Shown here: positions 59,838 through 64,000 of the stretch, in pieces | Numbering within the stretch: position 1 is the first letter of the stretch | How the letters are laid out: each line of letters begins with the position of its first letter | NCBI GenBank assembly: GCA_949300485.1 | Contig: CASGEL010000003.1 | Coordinates: 124,001-188,000 of the forward strand | DNA length: 64,000 nucleotides | Source of the DNA: an uncultured bacterium | GTDB lineage: Bacteria; Cyanobacteriota; Vampirovibrionia; Gastranaerophilales; Gastranaerophilaceae | Reading direction: 5' to 3' | Notes under the pieces: generated by a model | What the model was told of the DNA's origin: nothing | What the model saw: only the letters and a program-made list of their open reading frames with translations | Database searches by the model: none | Position numbers and translations under genes: made by a program

Positions 59838-60524
59838 TTAAAAAACCCTCATTTGTTCGTAACTTGTTTCATCTGCTTCAATAAATTTCATTTGCAAGCG
59901 GGCATTTTCTAACCGCTCAACACTTCTTTTGTAATAATCGGGGTCTTTTTCAAAACAAATAAAATTCCGCCCCGTATTATGACACGCAACTGCTGTCGTT
60001 CCGCTTCCAGAATAGCAATCAAGAATCAAATCATTTTTATTTGTCCTTAATTTCAAAATCCATTCAAAAAGTGCAAGCGGTTTTTGCGTCGGATGTATTT
60101 TTCTGTCTTTTAATGCCTGCGCGCGTGAATAATCAAAAATCCTTAACGCTTTATCGAATGAAGTCCACGCAAGTTCGCCGTCTGCAAGCGAAAAATCACG
60201 CTGACATTTGTCCCATACAAACCACCCTTGACTTGCAGGCAATAAATCAGCAAAGTAATTTCCGCCCCATATAATTTGATTTTTAGAAACACGTATCATT
60301 TCTTGAAAATCCGCGCTTGTCGGACGTTCTTTGTCCCATTCTTTTAACTCACACGATTTATAACCATGTTTGTGATACGGGTCTTTTTTAACAAACTGCC
60401 TTGTAATATCTATTGCATACGGCGGGTCGGTTAATAACAAATCGAATGAATTGTCGGGAAATTCGCCGATATAGTCATGAAAATCCGCGTTTATTATTTG
60501 ATTTTTTAAATCTTCAATTCTCAT
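59838..60524 (-). CDS. Phage DNA N6-adenine/N4-cytosine methyltransferase
   Basis: 228 aa. LLTDPPYAIDITRQFVKK (motif IV DPPY, residues 33-36) and later LILDCYSGSGTTAVACHNTG (SAM motif I) in beta-class order, with KIHPTQKPLALFEWIL between. Modifies phage DNA, probably against host restriction such as the nearby type I system. Start has ACAGGC-ATG. It overlaps 60521 by 4 bases. Confidence 0.9.
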   Translation of the reverse strand: MRIEDLKNQIINADFHDYIGEFPDNSFDLLLTDPPYAIDITRQFVKKDPYHKHGYKSCELKEWDKERPTSADFQEMIRVSKNQIIWGGNYFADLLPASQGWFVWDKCQRDFSLADGELAWTSFDKALRIFDYSRAQALKDRKIHPTQKPLALFEWILKLRTNKNDLILDCYSGSGTTAVACHNTGRNFICFEKDPDYYKRSVERLENARLQMKFIEADETSYEQMRVF

Positions 60525-60754
60525 GCCTGTTTAACCTCAACGATTCGATATTCAAGACAATAGACGGGCGCATTTTTCTTGACGCGCTGTTTAAATTCGT
60601 ACCCCTCTAAACCTTTTTCACGGGCGCGTCTAAATGCTCTATCTGCTGAACTGGATTTCAATTTTTGTTGCATTTGATAATTTGAAAACCAACCGCGTTT
60701 TAATAACGAAACGACTTTTTCTTCTTGCGTCTGCTTTTTATCTGCATTTTGCAT
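60521..60754 (-). CDS. Small winged-helix-like phage protein, 77 aa
   Basis: LLKRGWFSNYQMQQKLKSSS and RAFRRAREKGLEGYEF resemble a winged helix-turn-helix. Probable DNA binding. ATGA overlap with the methyltransferase. Confidence 0.6.
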   Translation of the reverse strand: MQNADKKQTQEEKVVSLLKRGWFSNYQMQQKLKSSSADRAFRRAREKGLEGYEFKQRVKKNAPVYCLEYRIVEVKQA

Positions 60755-61031
60755 TTTTAAAGCCCCCCATTTTTGTGATTTCTTTTCTGAATATGTGATA
60801 AAAAAGACATAGCGTTATTTTTGGATTTGCATTTGCAGGAATCGCAATTTTTAAAAAAACATTATTGATATGCACGCGCGCTGTATTTTCCGAAACGTTT
60901 AAAATTTCGGCAATTTCTTTGACGGAAAAACCAGAAGCGTATAAACTTAAAACTTCGACTTCGCGACGCGTCAAATCCTTTGATAATAATTCTTTTAAAT
61001 TTTTGCCCTCTAAAAACTTCCTAATGTCCAT
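60738..61031 (-). CDS. LuxR-type HTH protein without receiver domain
   Basis: 97 aa. The core LTRREVEVLSLYASGFSVKE, then LNVSENTARVHINNVFLKIA is a LuxR/NarL DNA-binding domain alone. Likely controls phage genes. It resembles the domain of the host response regulator but is a phage form. It sits one base after the SSB gene. Confidence 0.88.
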   Translation of the reverse strand: MDIRKFLEGKNLKELLSKDLTRREVEVLSLYASGFSVKEIAEILNVSENTARVHINNVFLKIAIPANANPKITLCLFYHIFRKEITKMGGFKNAKCR

Positions 61032-61364
61032 TTATTCACCCTGTTTTTTAGATTGCGTCTTTATTTGTTCAATAAGGACGTATGTATTACTTTTTTGAAT
61101 GCCGTTTGAATCCTGCCATATTTCTTTTTGCAGACTGCCAGAAATAAAAACGAAATCCCCTTTTTTGATATATTCGCCGACATACTCGGCAAGACTTCCC
61201 CATGCGACGCATGGAATCCATGAAACAATTTCTTTTTCCGCTTTTTTGTTCCACCTGTTTACGCCGATAGAAAACTTGGCATTCTTTGAACCTGTTTCAA
61301 AGTATTTAAGTTCGGGGGCTTGCCCCAATCTTCCAGTTAAAAATATTTGATTTATATCTGACAT
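61032..61364 (-). CDS. ssb: Single-stranded DNA-binding protein
   Basis: 110 aa, one OB fold: NQIFLTGRLGQAPELKYF, KNAKFSIGVNRWNKKAEKEI and FVFISGSLQKEIWQDSNGIQ. It has no acidic C-terminal tip (ends KTQSKKQGE), so it lacks the partner-binding tail of bacterial SSB. Start overlaps the 61364 gene stop. Confidence 0.9.
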   Translation of the reverse strand: MSDINQIFLTGRLGQAPELKYFETGSKNAKFSIGVNRWNKKAEKEIVSWIPCVAWGSLAEYVGEYIKKGDFVFISGSLQKEIWQDSNGIQKSNTYVLIEQIKTQSKKQGE

Positions 61365-61627
61365 TATTTGCCCCCTTTAAATTCTTTTTTGAAAACCATT
61401 TGCGAATATTCCGACAAAACTTTAACAAGACATTTGCGAATATTTTTAAACTCGTCTTTGTCCTTGCAATCCTCGTCAAAATATCGGCTGATTAAATATT
61501 TTGATGTTAGCAACGCATAAAAGCCGATATATAAGTCGCTTTTACCTGCAAACGCAAAAGACAAAACTTTATTCATTCTGCGGATAGTATTTTTTATTTT
61601 TTGTTCTTCTAAATCGTTTATTTGCAT
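61364..61627 (-). CDS. Hypothetical protein, 87 aa
   Basis: I start it at the ATG at 61627 (GGGTG upstream) rather than 61681. Helical and basic: NTIRRMNKVLSFAFAGKSD, and YLISRYFDEDCKDKDE. Overlaps the DnaC-like gene by 10 bases. Unknown, but inside the replication block. Confidence 0.65.
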   Translation of the reverse strand: MQINDLEEQKIKNTIRRMNKVLSFAFAGKSDLYIGFYALLTSKYLISRYFDEDCKDKDEFKNIRKCLVKVLSEYSQMVFKKEFKGGK

Positions 61628-62490
61628 TTTGCACCCGCTTTCTTTCTGTAGTCTTCGCCTTGCATTACTGACAAAAAGCAAGATTCGGTTAATCTGCTAA
61701 TCATCGAAACGCCTTTATTGACTATTTTGTCGTTGATTTCAACTTTGTAATTATTTTCAAGGTCGGATAAACTGCCCTCTGTTGTAATAATTGTCGGCAA
61801 TTCATTTTCGTAGCGGGCGTTTATAATTCCGTAAATTTCGGAACATAACCAAACCGTGCCGTTTTCTTTTCCTAAATCATCAATCAATAGAACTTTAACC
61901 GTTTTTAATTCTTTTTTGACGGCGGGTGTAAATTCCTTTAATTCATCGACAAGCGAAACAATGTTAATGACCTTAACAGGGATTCCGCGTTCAAGAATAT
62001 AATTTGCAATTGCACATGCAAGATGTGTTTTACCTGTTCCGACGCTTCCTTTACCTATAAAAATAATATTTGTTCCGTTTTTGATATATTTATCAATGTT
62101 ATTTGCATATTCAAACGCTTTATTATATGCGTTTTTTTGCATTTCAGTTTCAATATTAAAGGTTTCAAAAGTTCTTTTTGAAAAACGTTTGCTTAAATTA
62201 GCCTGTTTTTTGTATTTTTGTGCTTGCTTTTCGTTATATTTTTTTCTCAAATAATCATCAACGGCTTGTAAATTGTTTGTTTCATCGAATATTTTTTGTG
62301 CTTCCATAACTTCGGCGGAATGTTCTTCAAAAAAAGTTATAGATTCCAAATAAAATAAATCAACTGACGATTTAATATTTTCGGGTTTCATATTAAAACG
62401 CGTTTTTATTAAATTTAAAGAATTACAAGAACAAATTTCCGTTGATTTTTCTGTTGAAACAACTTCGTATTCTGCGTCAATGATGTTCAT
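61618..62490 (-). CDS. DnaC-like helicase loader (AAA+ ATPase)
   Basis: 290 aa from the ATG at 62490, overlapping the previous stop (TAATG). Walker A GKGSVGTGKTHLACAIA, Walker B VLLIDDLGKEN, sensor region ITTEGSLSDLENNY and arginine-finger-type ISRLTES. Loads replicative helicase at the phage origin. It follows the replisome organiser. Confidence 0.92.
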   Translation of the reverse strand: MNIIDAEYEVVSTEKSTEICSCNSLNLIKTRFNMKPENIKSSVDLFYLESITFFEEHSAEVMEAQKIFDETNNLQAVDDYLRKKYNEKQAQKYKKQANLSKRFSKRTFETFNIETEMQKNAYNKAFEYANNIDKYIKNGTNIIFIGKGSVGTGKTHLACAIANYILERGIPVKVINIVSLVDELKEFTPAVKKELKTVKVLLIDDLGKENGTVWLCSEIYGIINARYENELPTIITTEGSLSDLENNYKVEINDKIVNKGVSMISRLTESCFLSVMQGEDYRKKAGAKCK

Positions 62491-63362
62491 TACATGCACC
62501 TGCTTTCCCAATCGTCCGATTGATTCTGATTTTGCGTATTTTTAAAGGCTTTTTTCTGTTCTACTGACAAGTCATATATACCCTGCCAACCTCGCGCGAT
62601 TGTGTTATCAACGAGCGCACGCGCGTATTTTTCATCACCCCCCGACAACCTAATAAAATCAAGAAAAGCGTTACGGACTGATTTTTCAGTCTTAAACTGT
62701 TTTTTGATTGCCGTTTTATATTCTAAAAATTCAATAAATAAATCTTTTAAAGAAGAATATTCTTTTAAATCTTCATCTTCTGCGATAAGTTTTTGAAAAA
62801 AACTTTTCGCAACAAAATTTTTCTTTTTTTCTTCTTTATTTATTTCTTTATCTAATTCTTTTTCTATATCTATATCTATATCTATATCTTTATCTATTTC
62901 TAGTGGCGTGACTGTCACGTGACAGTCACGTAACGTCACGTCATTATTTATTTTTTGTGCTTCCAACAACAACATCTTTTCTTTTGAGCGTTGTTTTCTT
63001 TTGCGCATTTTCGCCAATTCACGGACACGTTCCATTCCGCCTAAATTTTGATATTTATCCCAATTAGAAATAAAAATCCCGTATGTATCAGTTATTTGAA
63101 TCATTCCAAAACTGACAAAAGTTTTTAAAGCCAGACGGATTAAATTTAACGGACGGTCAAAAACTGTCGCTAACATTTCATCGGTGTATGGAATTTCTTT
63201 TCTGAAATAAATATAACCTTTGTCGTTGACTTTGCCTGCGGAAATCAAAAGTTTTAACCAAATAATAATTATTGAGTCACCCTCTGGCATTTTTTCAATA
63301 ATTTTTATCGCTTCATCGTTGAAAAAATCACAACTTATTTTTATCCATTTTATATCTGCCAT
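62490..63362 (-). CDS. Phage replisome organiser / replication initiator
   Basis: 290 aa from the ATG at 63362 (AAAGG upstream). N-terminal winged-helix domain: IKWIKISCDFFNDEAIKIIE, then EKMPEGDSIIIIWLKLLISA, typical of replisome organisers (Rep_Org_N). A linker with repeating Asp-Ile (DIDIDIDIEKE) lies at about 158-170 and a C-terminal DnaD-like part follows (SLKDLFIEFLEYKTAI). The linker codons contain the TATATC repeats and the 24-bp palindrome, a candidate origin. Confidence 0.88.
   Translation of the reverse strand: MADIKWIKISCDFFNDEAIKIIEKMPEGDSIIIIWLKLLISAGKVNDKGYIYFRKEIPYTDEMLATVFDRPLNLIRLALKTFVSFGMIQITDTYGIFISNWDKYQNLGGMERVRELAKMRKRKQRSKEKMLLLEAQKINNDVTLRDCHVTVTPLEIDKDIDIDIDIEKELDKEINKEEKKKNFVAKSFFQKLIAEDEDLKEYSSLKDLFIEFLEYKTAIKKQFKTEKSVRNAFLDFIRLSGGDEKYARALVDNTIARGWQGIYDLSVEQKKAFKNTQNQNQSDDWESRCM
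62864..62889. repeat. TATATC hexanucleotide tandem repeat
   Basis: Four tandem CTATAT-type units, AT-rich, which encode the Asp-Ile linker. They are placed next to the palindrome and could be an unwinding element. Confidence 0.8.
62907..62930. repeat. 24-bp perfect palindrome, candidate origin element
   Basis: Perfect palindrome centred at 62918/62919 with core GTCACGTGAC. A further GTCACG lies at 62935-62940, and CGTGAC/GTCACG units recur through 62907-62940. It lies inside the replisome organiser gene beside AT-rich repeats. Confidence 0.75.
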
Positions 63363-63385
63363 AATAGCCGACCTTTTATTCTCTC

Positions 63386-63562
63386 TTAAACTGCCTTTTC
63401 TAATTCCGCACGCTTCCATTCAAAAAGTTTTGCGATGTATTTTGCGCGCATATAGTCGCATTCTTTATCTGAACATTGTTCGGGCGGGATTCGGATAATC
63501 AATCCGTATTCTTTAACCCTTGACCCGCTGTAAACAGGTTTTTTGATGATGTATTCTTCCAT
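63386..63562 (-). CDS. Small early protein, 58 aa, with two Cys
   Basis: Too short for the usual threshold. MEEYIIKKPVYSGSRVKEYG, RIPPEQCSDKECDYMRAKYI and a basic end. The ATG at 63562 has AACAGGC directly before it, the start-associated sequence. Function unknown. Confidence 0.65.
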   Translation of the reverse strand: MEEYIIKKPVYSGSRVKEYGLIIRIPPEQCSDKECDYMRAKYIAKLFEWKRAELEKAV

Positions 63563-63572
63563 GCCTGTTTGC

Positions 63573-63743
63573 CTATTCTTTTAAATCTTCTACGTCGTTA
63601 TGTTCGATAAAATATTCAATTATTTTCCGTCCTACATCTGCCCTTTTTAAATTCAAGATTTTTGAAAATTCATCAAGTTGTTGCATTGTTGTAATTCTTA
63701 ACGAAGTTGAAAACCCTGTCTTGAACTCTTTTTCCTCTGCCAT
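63573..63743 (-). CDS. Ribbon-helix-helix protein, 56 aa
   Basis: STSLRITTMQQLDEFSKILN and LKRADVGRKIIEYFIEHN form an Arc/CopG-like ribbon-helix-helix. Likely a regulator at the head of the leftward early operon, next to the regulatory region. AGAGGA lies before the ATG. Confidence 0.75.
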   Translation of the reverse strand: MAEEKEFKTGFSTSLRITTMQQLDEFSKILNLKRADVGRKIIEYFIEHNDVEDLKE

Positions 63744-63949
63744 GTGTTCCTCTTTCTCTCTATTTTTTGCACCACAAAATACGCATACATGTTGCGTTTT
63801 TTGTTTTTGTGTTATTATCTAATTAACTAATTTATTTAATTAGTTATTTATTTAATAATTTAATGATTTAATAATAATCCAAATGTTATGAATTTGTCAA
63901 CAAGATAATAACAAATATGCAACATTTGGATTAGATAGGCGGTTAAAAT
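63744..63949. promoter_or_regulatory. Prophage switch region with 13-bp inverted repeats
   Basis: TAATCCAAATGTT (63875-63887) and AACATTTGGATTA (63921-63933) are perfect inverted copies with 33 bases between. They lie between the leftward early operon and a rightward gene, as an operator pair would. Very AT-rich; contains the promoters of both directions. Confidence 0.65.
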
Positions 63950-64000
63950 ATGGATATTAACGAAGCACAAGCAACTTTACAAAAGTTAAAAAATTGCAAA
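63950..64000 (+). CDS. Rightward gene cut by window end, probable regulator
   Basis: ATG at 63950, then MDINEAQATLQKLKNCK to the end, 17 codons. Nothing conserved is visible yet. Being divergent from the early operon and beyond the operator-like repeats, it is placed like a phage repressor. Identity not shown. Confidence 0.5.
   Translation, partial: MDINEAQATLQKLKNCK

Noticed and set aside
1-64000. CRISPR arrays, tRNA, rRNA or complete insertion sequences
   Set aside because: I saw no regularly spaced repeats, no cloverleaf with CCA end, no rRNA-like block and no transposase with terminal inverted repeats.

Overview
The window looks like part of a low-GC bacterial chromosome that carries two mobile blocks. 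The housekeeping genes at the left (nadB-nadC, rimP-nusA, and a response regulator with a cyanobacterial-style LuxR domain) and a long Ala/Lys-rich coiled-coil protein suggest the Melainabacteria/Vampirovibrionia group, possibly gut Gastranaerophilales. This is an inference from protein style, not from a marker gene. I see no rRNA, tRNA or CRISPR array.

Layout. 1-8309 is host core: a DUF2130 protein running off the left edge, NAD synthesis genes, a response regulator, and the rimP-nusA operon behind a strong leader hairpin. 8490-31414 is an accessory island. It begins with a decayed M23 peptidase/serine-recombinase scar and an HNH gene, then a PD-(D/E)XK-like protein, and a phage remnant (XRE regulator, large terminase, DUF5681 protein, ParB-methyltransferase). 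Defence genes follow: macro domain, GmrSD-like DUF262/DUF1524 protein, HNH nuclease, a type I restriction-modification operon hsdR-x-hsdM-y-hsdS with two inserted membrane proteins, a TIR-like protein and a HEPN protein. A DUF2924 protein and a large serine recombinase come next, then a translationally coupled three-gene minus-strand operon (to 32037).

32445-64000 is a prophage with a contractile tail, read almost entirely on the minus strand. From right to left it has a regulatory region with a divergent rightward gene cut by the window edge, replication genes (replisome organiser, DnaC-like loader, SSB, a short sliding clamp), small early genes and methyltransferase, HNH, terminase, portal, protease, HK97-type capsid, head-tail connectors, a PBSX/Xkd-like tail and baseplate set, a tail fibre and lysis genes. 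A HicA-HicB toxin-antitoxin pair sits inside the structural operon on the opposite strand with its own consensus promoter.

Main discoveries. (1) A complete diversity-generating retroelement: reverse transcriptase, Avd-like protein, template repeat (35909-36008) and variable repeat (36517-36616) at the 3' end of the tail-fibre gene. All 11 TR/VR differences in the 100 aligned positions fall at template adenines. (2) The reverse transcriptase has no stop codon of its own and reads in frame into a 175-residue tail-type protein that also keeps its own Shine-Dalgarno and ATG. (3) Two apparent programmed -1 frameshifts at A7/A9 runs: the tail assembly chaperone (G-T), and, less usually, the major capsid protein, where frameshifting would append a 90-residue extension resembling two LEM/HeH domains. 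(4) A start-associated sequence, ACAGGC-ATG, repeated at eight prophage gene starts. (5) A 24-bp perfect palindrome beside hexanucleotide repeats inside the replisome organiser gene, a candidate origin.
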